Of a stretch of DNA of 64,000 bases, positions 27,101 to 36,236 are shown in pieces. The DNA is taken from assembly GCA_015233565.1 (NCBI GenBank), contig JADFXM010000005.1, forward strand, positions 1 through 64,000, read 5' to 3'. Position 1 is the first letter of the stretch. Each line of letters begins with the position of its first letter. The notes below the pieces were generated by a model. The model saw only the letters and a program-made list of their open reading frames with translations, was not told the origin of the DNA and searched no databases. The DNA comes from Candidatus Rifleibacteriota bacterium. Lineage in GTDB: Bacteria > Muiribacteriota > Ozemobacteria > Ozemobacterales > Ozemobacteraceae. Both the position numbers and the translations under genes were made by a program.

Positions 27101-28164
27101 GTAAATCACGTGAACATATTCTAATAATTGATGATTTGTTGGAAAACATCCAGGTACTAGCAACACTTTTGGAAAATGATTACGAAATTACCTTTGCTAC
27201 TAGTGGACAACAGGGCATAGATTTAGCTTCCCAAGAAAATCCGGATTTAATCCTCTTAGATGTAATGATGCCAAAAATGGATGGATTCGAAACTTGTGAA
27301 CGTTTTAAGAAAGACGAGCGATTGAAAAACATCCCTATTATTTTTGTTACAGCACTTTCAGAAGAGGTTGACGAGACCCGCGGACTCGAAATCGGAGCAG
27401 TTGACTACATTTCCAAGCCCATCAGCCCTGCAATCGTCAAAACACGCGTAAAGAACCATTTAGCTTTTCAAACTGCCCACAAAGAACTTCAGGAAAAAAA
27501 CCGTAACCTTGAATCATTTTGTTTGGCTGTATCGCACGATTTGCGAGCTCCCTTGAGAACAGTTTCAGGAGTTTCCAAGATTCTTATTGAAGATATTTCA
27601 GACTTAATTCCGATAGAAGCTCGGGATAATCTCGATAAAATCATCAATGGTTGCAACCGAATGGAAGAATTGGTGAGCACCTTACTGAGATTTGCCTTTA
27701 TTTCAAATAGCGGTCTAAAAAAAACCAGCTTCAATTTAAGTCTGATGATCGAAGAAATTTGTACAAATTTAAAAGAGGCTGACCCATCAAGATCGATGGA
27801 AATGAAGATTGCTTCAGATATGGAAATATTTGCTGATCTGGAATTGATGAAAGTTGTAATGACCAACCTTATCAGTAACGCCTGGAAATACAGTTCAAAA
27901 AAAGAGAAAAGTCTGATAGAAGTTGGTTCTGCCGACATGAAAGAAGGAAAAATCTTTTTTGTCAAGGATAACGGCGCCGGATTTGATTTGAAATTCGGAG
28001 ATAAGCTGTTTGGAGCGTTCCAACGCCTTCATTCCAGGTTGGATTTTGATGGAATCGGTCTTGGACTGTTCATTTCGCAAAAAATCATTCAGAAACATTG
28101 TGGCAAAATTTGGGCGCTAGGGGAAGAAAATGTCGGTGCCACTTTTTTCTTTTCAGTCCCATAA
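27097..28164 (+). CDS. response regulator-histidine kinase fusion (REC-HisKA-HATPase)
   Basis: 355 residues, soluble. Receiver domain first ([16 protein letters not shown]; phospho-Asp near 55 in [15 protein letters not shown]), then a short coiled coil, HisKA with [13 protein letters not shown] (His147), and HATPase ([29 protein letters not shown]). It has no DNA-binding output. Likely receives phosphate from the preceding hybrid kinase's HPt domain and passes it on to a regulator encoded elsewhere. Start overlaps the upstream stop. Confidence 0.9.
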   Translation: MSKSREHILIIDDLLENIQVLATLLENDYEITFATSGQQGIDLASQENPDLILLDVMMPKMDGFETCERFKKDERLKNIPIIFVTALSEEVDETRGLEIGAVDYISKPISPAIVKTRVKNHLAFQTAHKELQEKNRNLESFCLAVSHDLRAPLRTVSGVSKILIEDISDLIPIEARDNLDKIINGCNRMEELVSTLLRFAFISNSGLKKTSFNLSLMIEEICTNLKEADPSRSMEMKIASDMEIFADLELMKVVMTNLISNAWKYSSKKEKSLIEVGSADMKEGKIFFVKDNGAGFDLKFGDKLFGAFQRLHSRLDFDGIGLGLFISQKIIQKHCGKIWALGEENVGATFFFSVP

Positions 28165-28315
28165 TATTCCAGGTGCTCTTAGAGAAGTAATCGCCGGATT
28201 CCAGTCCTTGTCAAAAAACTGGCCAAAAAGACTTGAAGGATTTTTGGGGATATGCTACCAAATGATGGTCTATTTTTGACAAAGACAAGTTTTTCGAAAA
28301 TATGTGGAGGCTAAT

Positions 28316-29449
28316 TTGAAAAAACTATTTATTTTAATTTTTTCTTTTTCGATTTTTTCTGCTTCTCTTCCTTTGATCGGAGCTGATCTAGCTGGATTGA
28401 CCCCTCCTGATGCTGCAATTGTGCTCAACATCAAAGTTGGAAAGTTCCTTGGAATCGACCTTCTAAGGAAGGAAATTTTCAAAGGTCTTTTGCAGCAACT
28501 TCCGGCTGACAAGAAAGGCCCTGCCATTCTGGGTGCACTTATCGGAACGGACTTTCTCAAGCAAATTGATGAAATTTCAGTTTTTGGAATCGGAAAAGAT
28601 TTTAAACCTTCCAAGGCTCCTGACTTTGGAGTTCTTTTAAAAACCACAATGAACTTAACCAAATTTTTGGGAGAAATTCGCGATATACAAAAGGAAAGCG
28701 GAGTCCATGTTTTGGGAACTTTTGAGGGAATGGATTGTCTGAGCGAGGAAAAAAACCGCAGGGAAGTATTACTGGTACTAGACGATTCCACACTATTCTT
28801 CGGAACAGCTTCAGTTGCTGCTTCTGTGGCGCAGATGAAAAATAAACCACCTGCTGAAAATGATTCCAAGATCAATGGGTTACTTAAAAAAACTGATACC
28901 GGGGCATTGGTGTGGGGTGTCGGAATCATTCCTTCTCAACTCAGCAAATTAGCGGCATCAACTCCTCAAACGGCTCCACTAGCTTCCGTTTCAGCTGTTT
29001 TTCTCTCCGTAAATTTTCAAGAAGATTTTGCATTGAACGCTGCTGCGGAGATTGAAGGCAAGGAATGCCTCGAAAACCTTTCAACATCATTGAATGGATT
29101 TCTCGCTTTAGGCAAGCTAAGTGCAGGCGCGCTCCCCGATGTCGGGCAAATTTTAAACACTACAAAGATTGAATCTTCAGAAACAGCTGTAAAATTATCG
29201 ATGAAATTTCCAATAAAAAACCTCGAAGGCATCGCTAAAATTATTAAAGAGCGAGGAAATCTGAAATTCTCGGGTGAAACTAAGCATCCAGTGGAGAATA
29301 GCTCTGATGACCAAAAGAAATCAGATAAGGATGATAAAGATAAAGCTGAAAAGAGCGACTCGGAGAAGAAAACCGACGAGACGAAGGACTTGAAAAAAGC
29401 GGAGAAAGATCCTAACTCAGATGTAGAAGTCGAAGATGATGATGAATGA
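28316..29449 (+). CDS. secreted protein of unknown function with acidic Lys/Asp/Glu tail
   Basis: 377 residues. I place the start at the TTG at 28316, five bases after GGAGG, giving the signal peptide MKKLFILIFSFSIFSASLPLIGA; a GTG at 28304 would overlap the ribosome site. The mature part (LAGLTPPDAAIVLNIKVGKFLGIDLLR, then IDEISVFGIGKDF, ALVWGVGIIPSQL) is reminiscent of DUF3352-type or other proteins with repeated alpha/beta units, but I do not recognise the family. The last ~60 residues are a charged run (KSDKDDKDKAEKSDSEKK, DVEVEDDDE), probably disordered. Confidence 0.7.
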   Translation: MKKLFILIFSFSIFSASLPLIGADLAGLTPPDAAIVLNIKVGKFLGIDLLRKEIFKGLLQQLPADKKGPAILGALIGTDFLKQIDEISVFGIGKDFKPSKAPDFGVLLKTTMNLTKFLGEIRDIQKESGVHVLGTFEGMDCLSEEKNRREVLLVLDDSTLFFGTASVAASVAQMKNKPPAENDSKINGLLKKTDTGALVWGVGIIPSQLSKLAASTPQTAPLASVSAVFLSVNFQEDFALNAAAEIEGKECLENLSTSLNGFLALGKLSAGALPDVGQILNTTKIESSETAVKLSMKFPIKNLEGIAKIIKERGNLKFSGETKHPVENSSDDQKKSDKDDKDKAEKSDSEKKTDETKDLKKAEKDPNSDVEVEDDDE

Positions 29450-29675
29450 AATCTAAAGCGCTCCGTTCAATAAGCGGTGGTAGCGGTTTTTGTTGGAGCA
29501 AAACAACATTTAATGGGCTATTACCGCTTTTTGAAGTTTTTTTCAAATTTGATGGAAAAAAAGCTGTTCACAATGTCAGTTTCGGGGAAAAAAGAGCAAC
29601 ATTTATTTTCCAAAGTGTTTTTAATTGCAATTTAGGGATGTGCTGATCCCAGAGGATATCGAAAAGAGGAATAAA

Positions 29676-31241
29676 ATGCGTCTGGTTGTGGCTTCGGAAA
29701 TGCGTGAAATCGACCATCATGCGATAGAAATAATGGGAATTCCCAGCCTAGTGTTAATGGAAAATGCTGGGTTGAAAACTCTTATGACTATTGAAAAAGC
29801 GTTTTCAGGTCTTCAGGACAAACGCTTTACGATTGTTTGCGGAAAGGGAAACAACGGAGGGGATGGATTGGTTATCGCCCGACACCTTTTCAATAATCGC
29901 GTTGCTCTTGATGTTTTCGTTTTGTCTGAACCGGATGCACTATCTATAGATGCAAAAACAAATCTGAAAATTCTCCAAAAAAGTGGCTTTAATCCAATTT
30001 TTGTTACCACACAGGAAGACCTGGACGAACTTCGTGTTGCATTGGAATTTTCAAACATTGTCATTGACGCCATTTTTGGCACGGGATTTTCAGGGCAGAT
30101 TCAGGGGATAGCCTGTGAAGCGGTTGAAATTATCAATGAGTCAAGAGCAAAAGTGGTTTCTCTGGATATCCCTTCCGGAATTTGCGCTACAACCGGACAT
30201 GTCTCCCAACCGTCTATTCGAGCTGATGTCACAGTCACGTTTGGGTTGCCAAAAGTTGGGTTGTATCTTTACCCCGGATGCGAATTTACCGGAGAAGTCT
30301 GGATCGGAGACATAGGAATTCCCAACGTTTCGACAGAATCAATTTCCGGAAGCACTTTTCTTTTGACGACTCAAATGGCATCTTCCTTGCTGCCTGCAAG
30401 ATCGGATTTTTCTCACAAAGGGGCATTTGGCCATCTTCTCATTTTAGCTGGGTCCACAAACTATCATGGTGCCGGAGTACTTTGTACATATGGTGCCTTA
30501 AGATCCGGTGCCGGCCTGGTAACCCTCGGAATCCCCGAAGCCATTTCAGAAAAATTCCTTTGTGATATTTTGCCCGAAACAATTATCAAGTCTTTTCCGA
30601 GTGATCGGGAAGGATTTGCGATCAATGAGAACCATGTCAACGATCTTTCGGGACGTTATAGAGCTATAGTCGCCGGCCCCGGCTGGGGTGGCGGTGGCAA
30701 AAGGCGTTGTTCCGTAACAGCTCTTCTCAAAAATTGGTGCGGCCCATTGCTTTTGGATGCCGATGCACTGAACGCAATTGAAGATCCTTCAATTTTTTCG
30801 GATTTCAAAGGGGAACTGATTATAACTCCGCACCCCGGCGAAATGGCGAAGCTGACTGGTAAAAACATTTCAGCAATATTGGAAGACCCAGTTCAAATTG
30901 CACGGGAGTTTGTTTCCAAATTCCCTTGCCGATTGGTATTAAAGGGGGCCACAACAGTTATCGCTTTTCCGGACAGCAGAATTATACTTTGTTCCCGCCC
31001 TAATTCCGGACTCGCCAGAGGTGGAAGCGGTGATCTGCTCGCTGGATTAATCGGAGGACTAATGACCCAGGGGCTTTCTTCCCAAACTGCAACGATCGTT
31101 GGCACCTTTCTCCATTCCGAAGCGGCTTCCATCGCTCGTGAAGAAATTGGGGCAGATTCAATGACTGTAAGTGAAATAGCTTCCAAATTACCAAAAGCTT
31201 TTAAAAACCTCAGAGGTGTGATACCATCCAGGGTTCCGTAA
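29676..31241 (+). CDS. nnr: bifunctional NAD(P)HX epimerase/dehydratase
   Basis: 521 residues; repairs hydrated NAD(P)H. N-terminal epimerase (YjeF_N): start MRLVVASEMREIDHHAIEI, GKGNNGGDGLVIARHL, FGTGFSG and SLDIPSGI. C-terminal ribokinase-like dehydratase: SHKGAFGHLLILAGS, GAGLVTLGIPE, GPGWG, LLDADALNAI, ITPHPGEMAKLTG, and NSGLARGGSGDLLAGLIGG. The ATG at 29676 (GAGGA upstream) is where the family starts; an in-frame ATG at 29625 is less likely. Confidence 0.95.
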   Translation: MRLVVASEMREIDHHAIEIMGIPSLVLMENAGLKTLMTIEKAFSGLQDKRFTIVCGKGNNGGDGLVIARHLFNNRVALDVFVLSEPDALSIDAKTNLKILQKSGFNPIFVTTQEDLDELRVALEFSNIVIDAIFGTGFSGQIQGIACEAVEIINESRAKVVSLDIPSGICATTGHVSQPSIRADVTVTFGLPKVGLYLYPGCEFTGEVWIGDIGIPNVSTESISGSTFLLTTQMASSLLPARSDFSHKGAFGHLLILAGSTNYHGAGVLCTYGALRSGAGLVTLGIPEAISEKFLCDILPETIIKSFPSDREGFAINENHVNDLSGRYRAIVAGPGWGGGGKRRCSVTALLKNWCGPLLLDADALNAIEDPSIFSDFKGELIITPHPGEMAKLTGKNISAILEDPVQIAREFVSKFPCRLVLKGATTVIAFPDSRIILCSRPNSGLARGGSGDLLAGLIGGLMTQGLSSQTATIVGTFLHSEAASIAREEIGADSMTVSEIASKLPKAFKNLRGVIPSRVP

Positions 31242-31664
31242 CAACACATTTTTTTTCCCACTTTAGCTTGTTGACAAGAATTTATTCGCTTCGAAAAGTA
31301 TCCAATTTTTACTTTAATCCTAATTTTCCGGAAAAATTATTACTATGAATGATTAAGTTAGGTTTTATCAACTTTTGGTGAAAATTTTCCATAGTTACAA
31401 TTGCAATTATGCGTTTTGAGGCAAAATGTTTGCAAACATAGGAATAATGTTTGTTAAGAGGTGCCTAGTTATTAAATAAGCGGAAAATTAGGTTAATCAA
31501 ACTCGTAGCTTCTTTTTAATTCGAAATTACATTTTTTTGTGAAAGATTTGCGCAAGGAACGAGGCTGGGCAAATTTGCATTGATAATGAAGGAACCTAAT
31601 TTCTAACGGATTTGCCCTTTATGTTGGGGTTGCACTAATTTCAGTATTTTTAAGTAGGAAAAAA
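31242..31664. other. intergenic region, AT-rich
   Basis: About 420 bases. A TTGACA lies at 31272-31277 without a good -10 at the right distance. No gene, repeat copy or clear hairpin is seen. Confidence 0.5.
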
Positions 31665-32534
31665 TTGCTTTCAATTAAATACATCGGAAGTGGAAGTCGG
31701 GGAAACTCAGCCCTGATAATGCTGGGAAGACGTCCCTTCCTTTTAGATGCCGGTCTGAGCAAAAAACGAATTGAAGAGGCGCTTAGGCATGAAGGGTTTT
31801 CTTTTGAAAACCTAGGTGGAATTTTCCTGACGCATGAACATGGGGATCATACTTGCGGATTGGCTAACATTTTGAAAAAAGTCAGTATCCCTATAATTAC
31901 CTCCAAAGGGACTTTCAAAGCTTTAACTGAAAAAGGTCTGGATATCCCCCAAGCAGTTTTTTTGCGCTCAGGTAAGGAATTTGAATTTGAAGGAACCCGA
32001 ATCTGGCCTTTTTCTGTTCCACATGACAGCCCAGAACCCATCGGAATCAGGATCGAACGAAATGGAATCATTCTCGGAATCGCAACCGACATTGGCCATC
32101 TGACAACAGAAATCCTTAGAAATCTTTCTGATTGCGACATTCTTTGCCTTGAAAGCAACTACGATGAAGACATGCTATCCAAATGTTCTTATCCCGCATG
32201 GTTGAAATCGAGAATTCGTGGTCCACTTGGGCATCTGGCCAATTCTGGAACACGTGGAATATTAACTCGTCTAAAAAAATCTCTCAAGAACCTCATACTT
32301 GTTCATCTTAGTCAGGAATCGAACACACCTGAGTTGGTTCTTGAAAATCTGGAATTGATCAGAAACATTGAGCACCTACGAGAAACGATTATCACCGTCG
32401 CCCTTCAAAATAAGCCCACTCAGATGATTTCAATAGGGGCTCAAAAAAATATTTTAAAAAATAAATCCCGCATTCGACGAATTAAACATTTTCAAGAATC
32501 CTTATCAGCATTGATGGGTGAGGATTTTTTTTAA
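31665..32534 (+). CDS. MBL-fold metallohydrolase, YycJ/WalJ-like
   Basis: 289 residues starting at a TTG with AGGA five bases upstream. Starts LSIKYIGSGSRGNSALIMLGRRPFLLDAGLS, then the metal-binding LTHEHGDHTCGL (about 57-68), VPHDSPEPIGIRI, IATDIGHLT, LESNYDEDML and GHLANSG. This is the pattern of the YycJ-type MBL exonuclease-like subfamily. The last base overlaps the rlmH start (TAATG), so the two are co-transcribed. Confidence 0.88.
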   Translation: MLSIKYIGSGSRGNSALIMLGRRPFLLDAGLSKKRIEEALRHEGFSFENLGGIFLTHEHGDHTCGLANILKKVSIPIITSKGTFKALTEKGLDIPQAVFLRSGKEFEFEGTRIWPFSVPHDSPEPIGIRIERNGIILGIATDIGHLTTEILRNLSDCDILCLESNYDEDMLSKCSYPAWLKSRIRGPLGHLANSGTRGILTRLKKSLKNLILVHLSQESNTPELVLENLELIRNIEHLRETIITVALQNKPTQMISIGAQKNILKNKSRIRRIKHFQESLSALMGEDFF

Positions 32535-32959
32535 TGAAAGTTGAAATTTTAATTATAGGAAAAATCTCGGAAAAACCCTTCAAAGTCTTGATTGAACAAT
32601 ATCTCCAAAGACTCAGGGGCCGATTTAGTGTTGAGGTGGTTTCATGTCGAGACTCAAATGAAATGGAAAAGCGAATAAAAAATCATGAAATGGTGATCAC
32701 CCTTGATGAATTCGGCGTTGAATTTGATTCAATCCAATTTTCCCAATGGGTTTCTGAAAAAGTCACCTCAGGAGTCTCTTCCTTGATTTTCTGCCTTGGA
32801 GAAGCCGCAGGTCTATCTCCTGAAGTAAAAAAGAAAGCCAAATTTTCTTTGGCTCTTTCAAGATTTACGCTGAATCATCAACTAGCTCTACTGGTTTTTT
32901 CGGAACAGATTTATCGAGCTGTCACAATTCTTTTCAACGAACCTTATCACAAACCTTGA
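32534..32959 (+). CDS. rlmH: RlmH, 23S rRNA pseudouridine-1915 N3-methyltransferase
   Basis: 141 residues; SPOUT-class methyltransferase acting on the 70S ribosome. VEILIIGKISEKPFKVLIEQYLQRL at the N-terminus, VITLDEFGVEFDSIQFS, and the conserved C-terminus FTLNHQLALLVFSEQIYRAVTIL...EPYHKP are characteristic. The usual IGGADGL loop reads LGEAAGLS here. It overlaps the YycJ-like gene by one base. Confidence 0.93.
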   Translation: MKVEILIIGKISEKPFKVLIEQYLQRLRGRFSVEVVSCRDSNEMEKRIKNHEMVITLDEFGVEFDSIQFSQWVSEKVTSGVSSLIFCLGEAAGLSPEVKKKAKFSLALSRFTLNHQLALLVFSEQIYRAVTILFNEPYHKP

Positions 32960-33219
32960 TGGTAGTAGGCATTTAGTGCTAACACACCGAAGAGATTACA
33001 TCATTATATAAAGAAATTGTTATTTTTAACCAGAAAAAGAAATTATTGATCAGAATGTAACGAATAGATAGTTTCAAACGTAATATAGATAATTGCTTGG
33101 ATGGTAAAAATTTGCGTACTTTAAAAAAAATATTGTAACTTTATACAATTTTATGCAAAAATAATAATAGAGGTCTAAAATAGTTTTACTGTGAAACAAT
33201 AATTTGGGGAGGTAAGGGT

Positions 33220-34605
33220 ATGCTAAGAAATGGGGTTTTTGTTTTATTCTTGCTGGTTTTTGTCGGGATTTTGTTCTCCGCAACTCCTTCAACTTCAACT
33301 TCCGGAACGACACCCAGTGCAATCACGAATCCACCGATGAATATGGCGGTAAATGATGCACTTCCAGCTAAATTCCGAGGAGGAAACACAGATCAAGGAA
33401 CTGTTCATGTACTAGAAGATGGGAATTACAAAATTCAGGAACACAGTGTGCTCTATCAAGATGATGCCTCAACTTTGCCCGGAAGCACAAGTGGTTCCCA
33501 ATATAAGGGAGCACCAACCATCAACTGGAACACTGAAAAGGAAAATGCTGATGGAACGTTAGCTGCCTTGGGAAATCAGAACACTAATCAAGCCACAAAT
33601 GACAGTAATTTTGCAGATCCAGGAACATATAGAATTCACAATAACGGTTCTAGAGAAGTATCAGGAGGCTCGAGCGACACATCAGGTTCCGATAGCGGTG
33701 CGGCCTTTAGCACCACCGGCAGTGGCGGAGGAGCCACCTCTGGAACAGGCGCAGCAGCGACAGCCGGCACAGGCGCAGCAGCCTCAACCGGAACAGGTGC
33801 GGCAGCAACAGCTGGAACAGGCGCAGCAGCCTCAACCGGAACAGGTGCAGCAGCAACAGCTGGAACAGGCGCAGCAGCGTCCACCGGAACAGGTGCAGCA
33901 GCTTCTCAACGCGTGAACACAAATCAAACCCTCACCGTAATTTCTCATGACTGCACTTCTCCTAATCTGTGGGCCGTTTTCCAGGAGGGGGCCGGTTCAA
34001 CAAATCTTGCTGATTGTGAAGCAACGCTTAAAGAAGAACTCAAAAAACAGATGCTTGAAGCCAGCGGAACATTCGACCCAGGAACTGACCTTAAAGGAAG
34101 CCTTAAAGATGCCAGTTTAATGGCTCTTTTCGAATGCCCAAAGAACGCTAAACCAAAATCAAAAACATCAATGGTTGCTCTAAAAGGCGCTCTCTTTGAC
34201 AAAGACGGAAAAATGATAGTTTCCCCGTCAGGTTTGGTTAAGATGGCAGTCCTCAACGAAGAAGACCAAACCCGAGTTGTCGAAGTCACCAAAGACACAG
34301 TACCAGGAGTATATGTAAGAAGAAACATTCCATTCCTGGTTGCTGCCCAAATGACTGATAACGGCACTTACAACCGTGATGGAGCCGAATGCTGGATTGA
34401 AAAAGCCAATGGTGACAAAGTTGACAAAACCGACAATGCTTATCTATTCAGAGTTCCAAACTATCCACGAGACAACTATACCGATCAACCTGATTATGTA
34501 TTCGTAGTACAAGGCCAAGATGAAGCTGGTAACGTCTCCAAAATCCATGTTCCTCTATATGTAGTGAACACCAAAACTTCTCTTGAGGGAGGAAAGACGG
34601 AATGA
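33220..34605 (+). CDS. secreted protein with Gly/Thr/Ala tandem repeats
   Basis: 461 residues with signal peptide (VFVLFLLVFVGILFSA) and a GGGGAGG ribosome site. Residues ~175-230 are seven 8-residue repeats of the type (A/T)GTGAAA(T/S). The C-terminal ~230 residues look folded and contain MVALKGALFDKDGKMIVSP and YVFVVQGQDEAGNVSKIHVPLYVVNT, the latter like an extracellular beta-sandwich strand pair. The next gene has a comparable GALFSKDG segment, so the two are probably distant paralogues. Its stop overlaps the next start (ATGA). Function unknown; a surface or pilus-associated role is suggested by the downstream minor pilins. Confidence 0.75.
   Translation: MLRNGVFVLFLLVFVGILFSATPSTSTSGTTPSAITNPPMNMAVNDALPAKFRGGNTDQGTVHVLEDGNYKIQEHSVLYQDDASTLPGSTSGSQYKGAPTINWNTEKENADGTLAALGNQNTNQATNDSNFADPGTYRIHNNGSREVSGGSSDTSGSDSGAAFSTTGSGGGATSGTGAAATAGTGAAASTGTGAAATAGTGAAASTGTGAAATAGTGAAASTGTGAAASQRVNTNQTLTVISHDCTSPNLWAVFQEGAGSTNLADCEATLKEELKKQMLEASGTFDPGTDLKGSLKDASLMALFECPKNAKPKSKTSMVALKGALFDKDGKMIVSPSGLVKMAVLNEEDQTRVVEVTKDTVPGVYVRRNIPFLVAAQMTDNGTYNRDGAECWIEKANGDKVDKTDNAYLFRVPNYPRDNYTDQPDYVFVVQGQDEAGNVSKIHVPLYVVNTKTSLEGGKTE
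33729..33905 (+). repeat. 24-bp tandem repeat array within coding sequence
   Basis: About seven 24-bp units encoding xGTGAAAx, alternating two variants (a 48-bp higher-order period). Third positions are nearly as conserved as the others, so the array is young or homogenised. Other frames also stay open across it. Confidence 0.8.
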
Positions 34606-35639
34606 AGAAGTGGTGCCTTTTAATAGTTACACTTTTTTTTGCCGTTTCACTCGTCGCACAAGAACCAACTGCATCTCCTCAAGATAATAACGCTTCGGGC
34701 ACCCAAACCCAACCATCACAGGGAAAGGGACATTGGCTGGACGGGGTTGATATTCCACCAACTCCGCCTTTCCCTGCACCTCAATTCTCCGTGCAAATTT
34801 CTCTTCCCGATGGTTCTCCGGTTCCTGCAACGCTTACTGAAGACATGGGTGTTGTGTTTTCTGCACAGTCTGATATTTTTGGAGATAATCCCCCCACTGA
34901 ATACCAAGGCAATCCGCTTACAAATGCTCAGTGGGCAGGTGTCACATCTATCAACTGGTATTTCGATGATGTCACAAAAAACAAATCCACCCACGCTTCT
35001 GCCACCGAGGGTTTACCACCAAATCAAATTCAGGTAATTCCACTTGATCCAACAGTTGCGGGAGCAGTTTCTGTCTTTTTGAGCCGACCACTTCGTTACG
35101 AAGAATCACCTGGCCAATACCGAAGAATATATGCTACAGCTTCTAAATCGGCTCCTACTCGCGTTATCGACATTACTCCCCCTTGCCCAGGAATGGAAAT
35201 AACTCTTGACAACGGTATTTCCGGCCAAATCTGGAGCGTTGAAGAGCCTCCTAACAAATTTCCATTGCCAAAAACAGCTAATGTCATTTATAAAGGAGCT
35301 CTTTTTTCCAAAGACGGCCAGGATGTCAATAAAAACGTTATCGATATACCCCTCGGGCAAAAAATGGTTCTTCCTGAAACCGATGCCACGGCTTTTATTC
35401 CTGCCAAAACAAAAGTCACCGTTAAATCGATTTCGACCGACAACGATCAAATCGATGACAAGACACTGAAAATCGGAATTTGTGAACTTGACTCGGTCCC
35501 TCAAATTATTTCCGATCACATTACTGAAAACTACGAAGCTCAAAAATTTACAGCACTCAAAAAACCCGGCCTATTCCTTGAAATTGCCGATAAAACGGGA
35601 AATAAATCCTGCATATTCGTCAGGGTAATGCTTAAATAA
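34602..35639 (+). CDS. secreted protein of unknown function
   Basis: 345 residues; signal peptide MKKWCLLIVTLFFAVSLVAQ. Pro/Gln/Ser-rich linker (residues 20-60), then a beta-rich region (FSVQISLPDGSPVPATLTEDMGVVF). Segment VIYKGALFSKDGQDVNKN, then VFIRVML-like ending (KSCIFVRVMLK), echoes the preceding protein. Four-base overlap with it implies one operon. No family recognised. Confidence 0.72.
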   Translation: MKKWCLLIVTLFFAVSLVAQEPTASPQDNNASGTQTQPSQGKGHWLDGVDIPPTPPFPAPQFSVQISLPDGSPVPATLTEDMGVVFSAQSDIFGDNPPTEYQGNPLTNAQWAGVTSINWYFDDVTKNKSTHASATEGLPPNQIQVIPLDPTVAGAVSVFLSRPLRYEESPGQYRRIYATASKSAPTRVIDITPPCPGMEITLDNGISGQIWSVEEPPNKFPLPKTANVIYKGALFSKDGQDVNKNVIDIPLGQKMVLPETDATAFIPAKTKVTVKSISTDNDQIDDKTLKIGICELDSVPQIISDHITENYEAQKFTALKKPGLFLEIADKTGNKSCIFVRVMLK

Positions 35640-35704
35640 CCTAACTTAAGTATTGAAATCAAACTTTGAAGGTCATTGCGAAGGCAATGAAGCATTAGCG
35701 CTGA

Positions 35705-35812
35705 GAAGGTGTGAAATATTTGAAAAATTTCAGGTGAAATATATCATAAATGTTGTCTAAGGAAACTTTAGGAGTTAGTACATTCTTGAACAATCAATTT
35801 TTTCACAGCTTC
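35705..35812 (+). repeat. MITE-like fold-back element, family 4 copy B
   Basis: Ends GAAGGTGTGAAA and TTTCACAGCTTC (11 of 12 complementary), same ends as 19202-19318, 108 bp long. Flanks after the right end are also alike (TGAGCGCAGTCAAAGC versus AGAGCGGAGTCGAAAT). Confidence 0.65.
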
Positions 35813-36014
35813 TGAGCGCAGTCAAAGCAGTCTGGTTCTTTTTTTCAATGCTGAGCTGCTTTGGCCGAAAATTTTTCGCAATGACATTTTTTTCTTTAAA
35901 TTTTGAGCTTTGTGTGATAAATAACAGTATTCTTTGTAAGACCGTGAAAGCCTAATCCTGGAATTAGCACCCAATCATGGTCCTTTTTTTTGGATCAGGT
36001 TTTTACGTTTTTTT

Positions 36015-36184
36015 GACAGTGTAGCAAATTTACCGAAAAAGAAACTTGACGAGGCGGTCGTTTAGCGAAGTCGAAACGACCGAAGTTATAAAATAAATTG
36101 TGTGTAGATGAGTCCATCATAATGAATGAAGGAATTAACACAATTGAAGCAAATGGCTGGAAAATAATTATCGGCTGAAATGCT
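36015..36184 (+). repeat. dispersed repeat family 3, copy B
   Basis: Inverted copy of 14413-14605. It contains GGTCGTTT/AAACGACC (36056-36080 region). It ends just inside a spurious upstream ATG (36180) of the following pilin-like gene. Confidence 0.88.
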
Positions 36185-36236
36185 ACCGTGTCGTTTTTTC
36201 CCGGTTGACAAAAGTTTGTGCTTAGCGAGGAAAAGA

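Larger units (their letters stand above)
35640..36236. other. intergenic region holding two repeat elements
   Basis: About 600 bases with a fold-back element (35705-35812) and repeat family 3 copy B (36015-36184). No gene is seen. Confidence 0.6.

Noticed and set aside
28275..28303. TTGACA with 17-base spacing to AATATG upstream of 28316
   Set aside because: The -10 is poor and would end three bases before the ribosome site, leaving no leader.
29446..29646. Small 66-residue frame between the acidic-tailed protein and nnr
   Set aside because: No ribosome site and no recognisable composition; it overlaps the upstream stop and looks like intergenic DNA.
33729..33905. CRISPR-like array
   Set aside because: The units are contiguous coding repeats without unique spacers.
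33599..33922. Gln/Pro-rich and Ala/Val-rich frames over the tandem repeats, on both strands
   Set aside because: A 24-bp repeat keeps all frames open if one unit is open; only the frame with signal peptide and ribosome site is credible.
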